Assembly: GCF_001651865.1 (NCBI RefSeq)
Contig: NZ_LPUX01000068.1
Coordinates: 218,548 to 282,547 of the forward strand
Length of the DNA: 64,000 bases
Direction of reading: 5' to 3'
From: Sinorhizobium glycinis
GTDB lineage: Bacteria; Pseudomonadota; Alphaproteobacteria; Rhizobiales; Rhizobiaceae
How positions within the stretch are numbered: position 1 is the stretch's first letter; every line of letters starts with the position of its first letter. Shown in pieces: positions 1 to 9,733 of the stretch. Below the pieces are notes generated by a model. It ran no database searches, was not told where the DNA came from, and worked only from the letters and a program-made list of their open reading frames with translations. Both the position numbers and the translations under genes were made by a program.

Positions 1-548
1 GACAAGACCGTGGCGCTGCCTATCTGGGGCTGCGACGCCTCTGCCGTCATGGCGGCGAGGAGGGGGCCGACGATCGGATCATTGCCAGCAACATCACAGC
101 CCTTGATGATCGGTGGCATCAGAGCGATCAAAGGGTTGAGGGCATTCGCACCCAAAGCCATGGAACCGCAGAACAGGGTGCTCGTCGCTCCTGTTCCTTC
201 ATGCACCACTTCGCAGACATTGCCCCCCAACTTGGTGACGTGACAGCTCTTAAGCGAGTCCCCGACAACATCAGGCTTGCTGGCCAGTCGGTGTTCGGCA
301 CCTTGTGGCAACAACACCAGATCGCCGTCTTGTAACTCCTGCCATCCCTGGGCTTCGGTATGGACCCAGCATGGCCCCTCACTGACGAAATGAAAGCGAA
401 GCAGCTGTTGCTGCGGAAAGGCGATGCTCCATGGATGGCGTAGCTCACAACGGCCGTAGTTGACCCCACTTAGGCGAAAGTCCTGTAGAACTTCGCTTAG
501 TGCGTCCGTAGGAATATGTGGCGGAGATTGGGATGAACGATCAAGCAT
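1..548 (-). CDS. AraC-family regulator, cupin_6 N-terminal part (partial, runs off left edge)
   Basis: The reverse strand is open from the ATG at 548-546 to the window edge, giving 182 codons of an N-terminal regulatory domain. The translation begins MLDRSSQSPPHIPTDALSEV and then shows a cupin-like barrel with the motif GDLVLLPQGAEHRL, typical of the AraC_binding_2/cupin_6 family. The helix-turn-helix half expected at the C-terminus (usual length about 300 aa) lies outside the window. Such regulators often control a divergent oxidoreductase gene, but the upstream side here holds only gene debris. The family call is good; the target is unknown. Confidence 0.85.
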   Translation of the reverse strand, partial: MLDRSSQSPPHIPTDALSEVLQDFRLSGVNYGRCELRHPWSIAFPQQQLLRFHFVSEGPCWVHTEAQGWQELQDGDLVLLPQGAEHRLASKPDVVGDSLKSCHVTKLGGNVCEVVHEGTGATSTLFCGSMALGANALNPLIALMPPIIKGCDVAGNDPIVGPLLAAMTAEASQPQIGSATVL

Positions 549-1024
549 TGGGCCAATTTATATGCCAGGCGTCCGGCATGCAAGTAAGGCATCTGTGCCA
601 TGGCCGCCTTCGGCGTCATCATTGGCAATGGGCAACTGACCCTTTTCCTTTGTGGAAGTCCAATGTCTCGGCCTAGCTGACGCCCGGACGTACCCGTGCG
701 TTTTGGCCGCATGGGGAGGCAGCGGGGAAGGCCGATGGCACGTACCCTCCGTCAGAAGCCCTGCTCCCAACGGAACAAGAAGCCCACCAGGGCTCCATTC
801 GGAAGGCAATGTCCGCCGTCCGGCAGATGCAACTCCGCGTTAGTTGAGTCGCTTATCCGACGCGAAGTCGGACACTAATGTCGATGCATCAAACGGCTCC
901 TTCCGGGCAGCGGTGATAACTGCCTCTATGACCGATAAGGGGCGCCTAGCTACTCCCTCATTTCTCGTACGAGGGCCGCTCGCGCCGCGACGCACGGCCC
1001 CGCTCGGTGCGGAGCCGCTCAACG
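549..1024. other. Gene-poor stretch with no recognisable gene
   Basis: The short open frames on both strands have no ribosome-binding site and no recognisable family. A reverse-strand frame closing at 840 ends in a protein-like tail (VIEAVITAARKEPF and a little more) that may be a decayed gene end, but I cannot identify it. A small inverted repeat (TCCGAC/GTCGGA) lies at 856-872. The stretch separates the AraC gene from a broken integrase and is probably recombination debris. Confidence 0.5.
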
Positions 1025-1658
1025 TCAAGTCTCTGTATGCTCCGCCAGTTCCAGCGCATCCTCGATGTCCACACCGAGGTACCTGACTGTATTCTCGATC
1101 TTGGTGTGCCCGAGCAGGATCTGAATCGCACGAAGATTGCCCGCCGCTTTGTAGATCATCGCGGCCTTCGTGCGTCGAAGCGAGTGTGTGCCATAGTCCT
1201 CGCGACGTAGCCCGATCGCCGTCACCCACTCATCGACCAATCGGGCATACTGGCGAGTGCTGAGATGGTCGGCATGATCGACTCGACTTGGAAAGGCATA
1301 GTCGTCAATTGTTCCGCCTCTCCGTTCAAGCCATGCGAGCAGGCTTGATCTGACTTCGGTCGTAATCTCGAACTGTACCGGACGACTGGTCTTCTGCTGG
1401 ATAACCATCGCGCGGCTCCGGATTTCCTGACCGCTGACGAGGGTTCCGATCTTGATCTTAACCAGATCGCAGCCTCGTAGCTTACTATCGATCGCGAGAT
1501 CGAACAGCGCTCGGTCTCGCATTGCGCCCCTCCCTATCGAGGAAGAAACGAATTGCCCAAATCTGGCGCTGCTTCAGGGGCTTCTTGACGCCGACTTTCC
1601 GGCCAGCGTTCCATGCCGGTCGGCCCAGCGCGGCAGGATCATATTGTGCGGTACCCAT
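1025..1658 (-). pseudogene. Tyrosine recombinase/integrase split by a one-base insertion
   Basis: The catalytic half (frame ending at 1025) keeps the tyrosine-recombinase residues: Arg in KLRGCDL, the HSLRR box, His in LLGHTKIEN and the Tyr in TVRYLG. The N-terminal part (GRKVGVKKPLKQRQIWAIRF) lies in another frame and starts at the ATG at 1658-1656 behind a clear Shine-Dalgarno AAGGAG. The frames meet near 1520, where CGCAATGCGAGACC would read ...REGR-MRDRALF... if one A were absent. Together they make about 211 residues, the usual size of small rhizobial integrases. The gene is probably inactive unless ribosomes slip or start internally at the ATG near 1522. Confidence 0.85.
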
Positions 1659-1995
1659 CTGAGTTCTCCTTCGGCCACCATTGGCCGTAAGGAAAACCCG
1701 TACGCGATGGGTTTCCGGAGGTGGGGGGCCGACTGCCGACCGTCCGCTGCTAGGAGGTGCAACACGAAAACCGGACACATGGCCGCCCGATGCCAAGGTC
1801 TGAAATTGGCCATGCCAAAGACGACCTTTAGCTCCGCTGCTCTCGACTGCGGTAGCGGGTCGAAGCGAGACTCGCGTCCGTCCTGGCGCATATGACGCTA
1901 TCCGCGGGCTCTGGGCGACGCAACCGTTGCTAACGCCAGAGTGCTTATTGACGCGGAACGGCCATGGTATACTCGCCTACGGCGAGGTAGTGGTC
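1659..1995. other. Intergenic stretch between integrase and cyclase gene
   Basis: It contains the Shine-Dalgarno of the integrase and, at its right end, the GAGG preceding the ATG at 1996 of the cyclase gene. No gene, clear repeat or convincing promoter was seen. Short open frames here lack coding character. Confidence 0.45.
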
Positions 1996-4900
1996 ATGTC
2001 AGACATTGCCTCTTGGCTGTCCCGCCTTGGGCTAGCCAAGTACACAGAGGCCTTCAGCGCCAACGAAATTGATTTCGACGCGCTTCGCCATATCAGTGAA
2101 GACGACCTAAAGGAGCTGGGCCTGCCCGTCGGCCCGCGTCGCAAGATTCTGGCGGCGATCACCGCCTTGGGTGACGAGACGACGTCGTCGGCGAGATCCG
2201 GGTCGGCCACGGGGCCGCCCTCTGGACGCGAAGCCGAGCGGCGGCAGTTGACCGTCATGTTCATCGACCTCGTGGGTTCGACCGAGCTGTCACAGCGGCT
2301 CGATCCGGAGGAAATGCGCGACGTCTTCCGTGGCTACCAGAGTGCGGTGTCGATGGAAATTGGACGCTACGAGGGGTACGTCGCCAAGCTCATGGGCGAC
2401 GGCGTGCTCGCTTATTTCGGCTGGCCAACGGCACATGAGGACGATGCCGAACGGGCAGTGCGGGCGAGCCTGGCGGCAGCGACGGCGACTGCGACCCTGA
2501 CCACGCCGCTCGGCACACCCCTTGCGGTCCGTATCGGCATTGCCACCGGCCTGGTTGTGGTCGGCGATCTGATCGGCGAAGGATCCGCCCAGGAAGAGGC
2601 GGTCGTTGGCGAAACGCCCAACCTGGCGGCACGCTTGCAGGCCCTGGCCGAGCCAAATACCGTCGCAATCGCCGACGTCACGCACCGGCTGGTCGACGGG
2701 TTGTTTGAGATGATAGATCTCGGTCCCCAGCAGCTCAGGGGCTTTGAAGCTCCCGTTCCCGCCTGGCGCGTCATCGGCGAGTCCGATGCGGAGGGCCGGT
2801 TCGATGCGCTGCACCGCGTCGCGACGCCGCTCGTGGGGCGGTCCGAGGAACTCGACCTTCTGCTTCAACGCTGGCAGCAGGCTCGGACAGGAAAAGGTCA
2901 GGCGGCGATGGTGTCAGGTGAACCGGGCATCGGCAAGTCGCGGCTGATTGCTGCGTTGGAAGAGAGATTGAGCACGGAGCAGCACGCACGGTTGCGCTAT
3001 TTCTGTTCACCCTACCACGTGAACAGCGCACTTTACCCGGTGATCAAGCAGCTTGAGCGCGCTGCCGGACTTGAACCGAGCGACAGCACGAGCGCGAAGC
3101 TCGACAAGCTCGAAGCATCGATGCTGCAATCGACTTCGGACACAACTGAAGCGGGCCCACTTCTTGCTGCTCTGCTGTCGATCGACATCACGGGCCGATA
3201 TGCGACGACGAAGCTGAGCCCGCAGGCGCAGAAAGCTCGCACGCTAAGCGTCCTCATCCAACAGCTTGAAGGTATCACAGCGTCACGGCCCGTTGTGATG
3301 GTGGTCGAGGATGCGCACTGGATCGACCCGACGACAGCCGAATGGCTCGACCTGCTCATCGAGCGCCTGCACGACCTGTCTGTGCTTCTGATCGTCACCC
3401 TTCGTCCGGAATTCCGGCCGACCTGGCTGGGACTACCACACGTGACGGCGATCTCACTTGGCCGTCTTGGGCGCGATGAGGGCGCAACGATCATAGACGG
3501 GGTGGCCGGAGGCAAGGCCCTGCCTTCCGACGTCGAAAACCAGATTTTGGCTCGCACGGAGGGGGTGCCACTGTTTGTCGAAGAACTGACTAAAGCTGTT
3601 CTTGAGTCCGACCTGCTTGTCGACGCTGGCGATCGCTACCGATTGAACGGTCCGCTACCGTCGCTTGCGATTCCGTCGACGCTGCAGGATTCACTGATGG
3701 CCCGCCTAGACAGGCTCTCTTCGGCCAAGAATGTGGCTCAGATCGGTGCGTGCATCGGGCGCGTCTTCCACCACCGGCTGCTCACCGGCGTCGTCGGAAG
3801 TGATGAGCCGGGGCTCTGGACCGATCTTCTCAAGCTCGAACAATCCGAACTCGTCTTGCGCGACGGTGTCGCGCCGGAGGCCACATACGCGTTCAAGCAC
3901 GCGCTTATACAGGACGCGGCGTATCAAAGTCTGCTCAAGAGCCGACGGCAACAGATCCACGCGGCAATTGCGTCGACGCTGGAGGCGCAGTTCCGGGAAG
4001 TCGCCGAGAACGAGCCTGAGACGCTCGCGCACCACTATACGGCCGCCGAGCTTGCCGATCGGGCCGGAGACTATTGGCTGAAGGCAGGGCAGCAGGCGCT
4101 GAAGCGGTCGGCGAATGTCGAAGCCTTGGCCCACCTCGGCAAGGGATTGCAAGTGGTCGCCTCCCTGCCCAGCAACGAGGTCCGATTAAGACGCGAGATT
4201 CATTTGCAGAACGCCATGGGGGTGGCAGCCATGGCTGTCAAAGGCTGGGGCGCTCCGGAGGTTCTGCACGCCTTCTCGGCGGCACGCAGGCTTTGCGATC
4301 AACTGGGCGATATCAAAGAGCTCTTCGTTGCGGTACGCGGAGAAGCCTCATACCAACTGATATCCGGCCACCTGCGAGAGGCAGATGACCTCGGCCGCCG
4401 ATGTCTGCAAATCGCTCAGTCGGCGAATGATTTGGACCTTCTCATCGAGGCGCATCATCAGTTGTGGGCGAGCAAACTCTTCCTCGGGGACTATCAGGCC
4501 GCCGAGGAGCACGCAAGCTGGGGGATTGCGACCTACGATCGCGAGCGGGATCATCGCCTCACCTATGTCTATACGGGTCATGACCCTGGCGTCTGTTGCA
4601 GGAACTACTTTTCGGAGATTCTCTGGATCCGCGGTTACCCCGACCAGGCTCTGGACCGCGTTCGAGAGGCGCTGGCGTTGGCCAACTGCGTATCTCATTC
4701 CGTGAGCATCGCCACCGCGCTGAGTAACTTGGCCTTTCTCCGTCTCCTGCGGCGCGAAGCCGAGGCAGGCCGCGAATTGGCTCAACAGCAGCTTGAGATA
4801 GCCACAAAATTCGACCTGCGGCTCATGGCCGGGGTGGCCCGGTTCAACATTGGCTGGGCGCTCGCCCAACAGGGGGAATTGGAACAGGGCATCCGGGAAA

Positions 4901-5352
4901 TGCGTGAAGCGGTTGAAGCCGTTACGGCCACCGGCGCAGATATGGGCATGGCGTTCCGACTCTGCGTCCTGGCGCAAGCGCATGGGCAGCTCGGCGAGGC
5001 ACATAAAGGATTGATCTTGCTGGAGCACGCGTTCGACATCACCGCCAAGACAGGCTCGAAATATCAAGTGCCCGAGCTACTCCGCACCAAGGGCGAACTC
5101 TTATCGCGCATGGAATCGCCCGGCGGCGGCGCTGCCGAGAGGTGGTTTCGAAAGTCGCTGACGATGGCCTGCGCCGAGGGTGCGAAATCGACGGAGTTGA
5201 GAGCTGCGACCAGCCTTGCCAGCCTGTACCTCGACCAGGGGCGCAACGATGAGGCTCGAGACCTTCTTGCCCCCGTCTATGCTTGGTTCACAGAAGGCTT
5301 TGAGACGGGCGACCTCGTCGATGCCAAGGCACTGCTCGCCCGCCTGAGTTAG
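1996..5352 (+). CDS. SAM domain-class III nucleotidyl cyclase-AAA ATPase-TPR-like regulator
   Basis: This 1118-aa multidomain protein is probably cytoplasmic and makes cAMP or cGMP. Residues 1-60 form a SAM-like domain. The cyclase domain (about 80-265) has both metal-binding Asp residues (FIDLVGST, D91; LMGDGVLAYF, D135) and the transition-state Asn/Arg in NLAARLQ (about 209 and 213), so it is probably active. A Walker A box GEPGIGKSR lies near 308-316 and a Walker B-like VVMVVEDAHW near 435, followed by a long helical TPR-type tail. The start at 1996 is preferred over an in-frame ATG at 1927 because the SAM domain begins there and GAGG lies about 9 nt upstream. Such SAM-cyclase-ATPase proteins are common in rhizobia; their signals are mostly unknown. 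Confidence 0.85.
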   Translation: MSDIASWLSRLGLAKYTEAFSANEIDFDALRHISEDDLKELGLPVGPRRKILAAITALGDETTSSARSGSATGPPSGREAERRQLTVMFIDLVGSTELSQRLDPEEMRDVFRGYQSAVSMEIGRYEGYVAKLMGDGVLAYFGWPTAHEDDAERAVRASLAAATATATLTTPLGTPLAVRIGIATGLVVVGDLIGEGSAQEEAVVGETPNLAARLQALAEPNTVAIADVTHRLVDGLFEMIDLGPQQLRGFEAPVPAWRVIGESDAEGRFDALHRVATPLVGRSEELDLLLQRWQQARTGKGQAAMVSGEPGIGKSRLIAALEERLSTEQHARLRYFCSPYHVNSALYPVIKQLERAAGLEPSDSTSAKLDKLEASMLQSTSDTTEAGPLLAALLSIDITGRYATTKLSPQAQKARTLSVLIQQLEGITASRPVVMVVEDAHWIDPTTAEWLDLLIERLHDLSVLLIVTLRPEFRPTWLGLPHVTAISLGRLGRDEGATIIDGVAGGKALPSDVENQILARTEGVPLFVEELTKAVLESDLLVDAGDRYRLNGPLPSLAIPSTLQDSLMARLDRLSSAKNVAQIGACIGRVFHHRLLTGVVGSDEPGLWTDLLKLEQSELVLRDGVAPEATYAFKHALIQDAAYQSLLKSRRQQIHAAIASTLEAQFREVAENEPETLAHHYTAAELADRAGDYWLKAGQQALKRSANVEALAHLGKGLQVVASLPSNEVRLRREIHLQNAMGVAAMAVKGWGAPEVLHAFSAARRLCDQLGDIKELFVAVRGEASYQLISGHLREADDLGRRCLQIAQSANDLDLLIEAHHQLWASKLFLGDYQAAEEHASWGIATYDRERDHRLTYVYTGHDPGVCCRNYFSEILWIRGYPDQALDRVREALALANCVSHSVSIATALSNLAFLRLLRREAEAGRELAQQQLEIATKFDLRLMAGVARFNIGWALAQQGELEQGIREMREAVEAVTATGADMGMAFRLCVLAQAHGQLGEAHKGLILLEHAFDITAKTGSKYQVPELLRTKGELLSRMESPGGGAAERWFRKSLTMACAEGAKSTELRAATSLASLYLDQGRNDEARDLLAPVYAWFTEGFETGDLVDAKALLARLS

Positions 5353-5965
5353 GCGCGGTCGCAACCTTTCGAGATCGCACCGGTCAAATCCTCACTTCCT
5401 TTCGTTTGTCCCTTTTCTGTCCGGCGATTATTGGCTCTCTAAATTGAGGAGCTGAGCTCCTCAAAGGGCTCGGATGGGTCGACCGCAGACGTCAAAAGCG
5501 GCCCCCCGCTCCAACACAGATTTACTAGGGGTAGCCGAAGTCAAAACCACCAAGATCTTCCCGTAGCCATTTCATAGTGATTTTCCCCCGAACGAGTTGA
5601 ACGAAAAAGATCGTCACGGCCGTGGCTGCGACAGTCCTGGGCTACGTCAATTGCAAACCAGAAGGCAGACATATCGCGCTCTGGCTGTGTGGCCGTCCCC
5701 GCTGAGATAGGCTTGAGACCAACCTCGCGCAAGCTCCACCGTGGCCCACTTCTGTGATCTTGATATCTACCGTCGTCTCGCCCGCTGGACGAGGACTAGG
5801 AGCCGGGAGTGGAATGCCTGCTTGGTCGGATCGTGACCTTCGCGGCCTCCAGTAGCAAGGTCCGCATTTGGCGCAAACCTGCAGCTCGGCGGCATCTATG
5901 CATGTCCGCTCCTGGGATGCCACCGTGCTCTGCTCAGTGTCTGACTTGGGGCGCAATGCTGCCGT
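5353..5965. other. Gene-poor stretch with a palindrome
   Basis: No open frame here has family similarity or a good ribosome-binding site. The only obvious structure is the palindrome at 5444-5464. The stretch lies between the cyclase gene and the remains of a sulfate-transport operon and probably contains decayed sequence. Confidence 0.5.
5444..5464. repeat. Perfect 10-bp-arm palindrome
   Basis: TTGAGGAGCT is followed after one G by AGCTCCTCAA, exactly its reverse complement. It lies 92 bp after the cyclase stop codon. A short TTTAG follows on the minus strand and AGGG on the plus strand, so it is a poor classical terminator. It could be a protein-binding site or a factor-assisted terminator stem. 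Confidence 0.6.
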
Positions 5966-6418
5966 TCATAGACTTAAGCGTGGACGTCGCCGGACGGAAT
6001 CGTGCTGCCGAGAGTTCCATAGCCAGTTCAATCGACGAACAGCGGATTGCCCATAGCCGTCAAAAGCAGTGCCCGCGGGTGGAGGTGCGGGCACTGCCTC
6101 CCTAGCTGGGCACCTCGGGAGAAGGCCAGAAACTGTGGCGACGGACGGTGTACCTCCGCTCTCAGCGGAATCGGGAGCGCCCTCCTCGGCCTCTTGGAGT
6201 GATTCATCTTCGGCAAAGACACGAACTTTCGTGAGTTCCACGTAAACCGTGGCACCGGTCATTAGATTGAGTTCGCTACTCTCCTCCTTGCTCAATTCCG
6301 CAGTCAGCGGAGTGCCATCGTCGACCCGCGCCAATTCAAGCTGAACGGTGGGCCCGGCAGAGTTTACGCGCTGAATCGTCGCTGGAATGCTGGCTGCTGC
6401 GTTTGCTCGCACCCGCAA
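5966..6418 (-). pseudogene. cysA: C-terminal TOBE remnant of sulfate ABC ATPase CysA
   Basis: The reverse frame encodes a CysA-like TOBE tail ([20 protein letters not shown], then TGATVYVELTKVRVFAED) followed by an unrelated-looking Arg/Pro-rich extension. The whole nucleotide-binding domain is missing. Upstream the sequence runs straight into the broken cysT at about 6418, so a deletion has removed the cysT end, cysW and roughly the first three quarters of cysA. No start codon with a Shine-Dalgarno exists. The TOBE assignment rests on motif recognition; the operon context supports it. Confidence 0.7.
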
Positions 6419-7181
6419 GAGATGACGAGCAGTACGACAGCGATGGCCGTCGCTTCGCCATAGGCAAACTCTTCAAGGCGTGCCACGATCAGGATTGCGG
6501 CGATTTCTGTCTCATAGGGCTTGTTCCCCGAGACGAAGACAACTGAACCGTATTCGCGACACCCCTTGCGAAAGCGAGGGCGAATCCGGTGATCAGGGCA
6601 GGGTAAAGGGTGGGCAGGATGACGTTCCAGAACGTCTGCAGACGTGTCGCCCCGAGGCAAGCCGAGGCTTCCTCCGTCTCCGGATCGAGATTCTCGAGGA
6701 TCGGCTGCACCGTCCGGACCACAAAGGGCAGGCCGACAAATACGAGCACGAGGACGATGGCGAAACGGGAATAGGCGCCGTGAATTCCGAGCGGCACCAG
6801 ATACTGCCCGAGCCAGCCGTTCGGTACGTAAAGCGCCGAGTAGACGAGACCCGCGACCGCAGTGGGCAGCGCCAAGGGCAAGTCCACCAGCGCGTCGATG
6901 ATCTTCTTGCCGTGAAACTCATACCGGACCAAGACCCAGGCAATCAGCAGTCCCAGGATGATGTTGACGACAGCCGCCGCCAAGGCGGCGCCGAACGTCA
7001 GCAGGTAGGCGGCGCGCGCCCGCTCCGTCCAGACGGCTCCCCAGAACTCCTCGAGCGAAAGGGTGCCTGCCTTGAAGAAGACCGCAGTGATCGGCATGAG
7101 CACCAGGATGCTCAGGTAAAATACGGTGTCGCCCAAGGTCAATGAGAAACCGGGCAGCACTCTTCGGTTTGCGCTTGCCAT
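6418..7181 (-). pseudogene. cysT: Sulfate ABC transporter permease CysT, frameshifted and truncated
   Basis: The gene starts at 7181 (MASANRRVLPGFSLTLG) and encodes a sulfate permease with the expected membrane segments and the binding-protein-transport (EAA) region around [23 protein letters not shown], which I quote only in part. Near 6556 one base is missing: GTCGCGAATAC replaces the expected GTCGGCGAATAC, shifting the frame inside the conserved [17 protein letters not shown] segment. The rest continues in another frame ([20 protein letters not shown]) to about 6418, where it breaks off in the last membrane segments. It cannot make a working permease. Confidence 0.85.
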
Positions 7182-7275
7182 AGATCCCAGCCCCTTCCGT
7201 TCTCGTGAACAGGCTTCGCGCCGGAAAGCATTCGGACGCGAGGCCCGACCATTTCACACTTCTGAACTGCCCAGC

Positions 7276-8286
7276 CTATTGCTTGGGCTTATAGATCGTG
7301 TCGAACACGCCGCCCTCGCCGATGAACTGCTTGTGGGCGTCCGGCCAGTCCTTGGCGATTTCGGTAATCGGGAACCGTTTGATCTCCCCGAAGGTTTTGC
7401 CGATGGAGTTCTTCAGGATTGCTTCGTTGGTCGGCCGGTAGAAGTGCTTAGCCAGGAGTTCCTGAGCCTCATCGGTGTAGAGGTACTTGAGATAGGCTTC
7501 GGCTGCCTCTCGATGACCCTCCGCTCGGTCGACATTGTCGTCGACCACGGCCACGTACGGCTCGGCGAGGATGCTGATCGGCGGGTTGACGATCTCAAGC
7601 TCGCCCTTCGCCTCCGCAACTTCAAGATGAGCTTCATTCTCCCAGGCGACGTGCACGTCGCCAATGCCCTTCTGGACGAAGGTGGTCGTGGCACCGCGGG
7701 CACCGGAATCGAGGACGGGAACCTGCTTGTAAAGGTTCGTCACGTATTTCACGGCATCGTCATGCGATCCACCGCGCAGGACGACAGATCCCCATGCAGC
7801 GAAGAAGCTGAGATAGCCATTGCCCGAGGTCTTCGGGTTCGGGGTGATGGTTTCGATACCGGGCTTTACGAGGTCCGGCCAGTCCTTGATTCCCTTGGGA
7901 TTGCCTTTGCGCACCACGAACACGATGGTGGACGTATAGGGGAGCGAGCGATTGGGAAGGCGATCGATCCAGCCTTCCTTGATCAGACCGCTCTTCGCAA
8001 CCGCGTTGGTGTCCAGATACGAGGCGAGAGTGACAACGTCGGCCTCAAGGCCGTCGATGACGGCACGCGCTTGCGTGCTCGAACCACCATGCGACTGTTT
8101 GATGGTCAGCGTGTTCCCTGTCTGCTTTTCATAGATTGGGATGAAGTGCTCGTTCACATCCCGCCAAAGCTCGCGGGTCGGATCGTAGGAGACGTTGAGC
8201 AGCTCGATGTCAGCGGCCGAGGCCGGTGCGGAATATGCGAGAGAGCTCAATTCTATAGCGCCGGCAACAAGGCCGGCAACACTCAC
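7276..8286 (-). CDS. sbp: Periplasmic sulfate-binding protein, with rebuilt N-terminus
   Basis: The mature part is a full sulfate/thiosulfate-binding protein (family PBP type 2): [17 protein letters not shown] at the start, [10 protein letters not shown] and [10 protein letters not shown] in the ligand-binding lobes, and a normal C-terminus. The first residues are odd. The only start is GTG at 8286, overlapping the stop of an ilvD fragment (TGAGTG). There is no Shine-Dalgarno, and the leader lacks the usual positive N-region although its hydrophobic core and an ASA-A cleavage site remain. The true start was probably lost at a recombination joint near 8286. Its partner permease and ATPase are also broken, so this is likely a relic. 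Confidence 0.75.
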   Translation of the reverse strand: MSVAGLVAGAIELSSLAYSAPASAADIELLNVSYDPTRELWRDVNEHFIPIYEKQTGNTLTIKQSHGGSSTQARAVIDGLEADVVTLASYLDTNAVAKSGLIKEGWIDRLPNRSLPYTSTIVFVVRKGNPKGIKDWPDLVKPGIETITPNPKTSGNGYLSFFAAWGSVVLRGGSHDDAVKYVTNLYKQVPVLDSGARGATTTFVQKGIGDVHVAWENEAHLEVAEAKGELEIVNPPISILAEPYVAVVDDNVDRAEGHREAAEAYLKYLYTDEAQELLAKHFYRPTNEAILKNSIGKTFGEIKRFPITEIAKDWPDAHKQFIGEGGVFDTIYKPKQ

Positions 8287-8435
8287 TCTATTGCCATCAG
8301 GTGCGGCTGCGCATTGGTCGAGCCGCCGATGGCGGAGTTGACCTTGATCGCGTTCAGGAATGCCTCGCGCGTCAGGATGTCGGACGGCTTGATGTCTTCC
8401 AGTACGACCTCAACCGCGCGGCGGCCGGTGCGATA
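8283..8435 (-). pseudogene. Internal fragment of an IlvD/Edd-family sugar-acid dehydratase
   Basis: About 50 codons on the reverse strand read [20 protein letters not shown] and then [11 protein letters not shown]...[10 protein letters not shown], the conserved core of IlvD/Edd dehydratases (dihydroxy-acid or aldonic-acid type). The match stops shortly after HLMAIE at a TGA (8285-8283). Both ends of the roughly 570-aa protein are absent. From 8436 to 8647 I see no further gene. The fragment directly abuts sbp, marking a deletion or recombination joint. Confidence 0.75.
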
Positions 8436-8647
8436 AGGCCATCTGGCCGCATTCGCGGTAGGCTGCCGGGATCGCCGCGCAGCCGGTTAGCGGGGGTAAA
8501 ATGGTATGCCGCAATCGCTCCCGTGAGTCTCCGATTGCCCTCTTCAGGCCACGGCGAATGAAGATTCCCGATCCTTAATCCGGCTTCAACATGGCTCGCC
8601 GGTACTCGACAGTAATAGGCACCGAGCAGGTCCGGGGATCGAGCTTC

Positions 8648-9733
8648 TCACCCCGAAAGCAGCGAGCGGCCGCTTTCGGCATCGAAGAGATGCAATGCCG
8701 TCTCGTCGAAAGTGAAGGCATGGGCCGATCCCGTGGTGAGCGCCGTGCGCGGTGGCAGGCAGGCGGTGATGCGCTGTCCGCCGAGCGCGGCCGTGGTCAC
8801 GAGTTCCGGCCCTGTGAGTTCCACGACCTCGACACGCGCCGTCAGCCTCGCTCCCGGCGTATCGGTTGCAGCGAGCCGCAACGCTTCCGGCCGGATGCCG
8901 ACCTTCACGCGCCGGCCCGCCGGCGCGACGCTCTCGAAACGGGGCGGCAGCGGAAGGATGTCGTCGCAACCGTAAAGCTTCAGGCCGTTTCCAGTCGTCT
9001 CGGCGTCGAGAATATTCATCGGCGGCGAGCCGACGAAGCCGGCGACGTAGAGCGTCGCGGGCCGGTCGTAGATCTCCTCCGGCGTGCCTAGCTGCTCGAT
9101 GCGGCCGTCGCGCATGACGGCAATGCGGGTGGCGAGTGTCATTGCCTCGATCTGGTCGTGGGTCACGTAGACGACCGTGGTCTTCAGCATCTGGTGCAGA
9201 CGCTTGAGCTCGGTGCGCATCTCCATCCTGAGCTTGGCATCGAGGTTCGACAGCGGCTCGTCGAAGAGGAAGACCCGCGGGTTGCGCACCAGCGCCCGGC
9301 CGATCGCGACGCGCTGGCGCTGGCCGCCGGAGAGCTGGCTCGGCTTGCGGTCGAGCAGGTTTTCGATCTGGAGCAATCTCGCGGTCTCGCGCACCGCCTT
9401 CTCGCGCTCGGCCGCCGGTGACTTGCGCATTTCCAGGCCGAAGCCGATGTTGCGGGCGACGTTCATGTTCGGATAGAGCGCGTAGGACTGGAACACCATG
9501 GCGATGTCGCGATCCTTGGGATGGGCGCCGAGGACGGAGCGCTCGCCGATCAGGACGTCGCCGCCGCTCGGTTCGGCAAGCCCGGCGATGATGTTGAGCA
9601 GCGTGGACTTGCCGCAGCCGGAGGAGCCGAGCAGCACCAGGAACTCTCCGCTTTCGAGCGCGATGTCGATGCCCTTGAGCGTTTCCACCTGGCCATAGCG
9701 CTTATGGATGTTGCGGATTTCGAGTGCGCTCAT
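8648..9733 (-). CDS. Sugar ABC transporter ATPase (MalK/UgpC type)
   Basis: A 361-aa ATP-binding subunit powering the importer encoded upstream. It has Walker [10 protein letters not shown], signature LSGGQRQR, Walker B VFLFDEP, the H-loop in YVTHD, and a C-terminal TOBE-type regulatory domain as in MalK/UgpC proteins. Its ATG overlaps the stop of the PfkB kinase gene by 4 bp (ATGA), so it is the last gene of a translationally coupled operon. Length is normal for the family (about 360). The substrate is set by the binding protein and is not known. Confidence 0.93.
   Translation of the reverse strand: MSALEIRNIHKRYGQVETLKGIDIALESGEFLVLLGSSGCGKSTLLNIIAGLAEPSGGDVLIGERSVLGAHPKDRDIAMVFQSYALYPNMNVARNIGFGLEMRKSPAAEREKAVRETARLLQIENLLDRKPSQLSGGQRQRVAIGRALVRNPRVFLFDEPLSNLDAKLRMEMRTELKRLHQMLKTTVVYVTHDQIEAMTLATRIAVMRDGRIEQLGTPEEIYDRPATLYVAGFVGSPPMNILDAETTGNGLKLYGCDDILPLPPRFESVAPAGRRVKVGIRPEALRLAATDTPGARLTARVEVVELTGPELVTTAALGGQRITACLPPRTALTTGSAHAFTFDETALHLFDAESGRSLLSG

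Noticed and set aside
840..1229. Gene on the - strand next to the integrase
   Set aside because: Most of it is the alternative frame of the integrase; the remaining tail matches no family.
7126..8436. 436-codon + strand frame across sbp
   Set aside because: Antisense shadow of sbp, whose protein sequence is clearly recognisable on the other strand.
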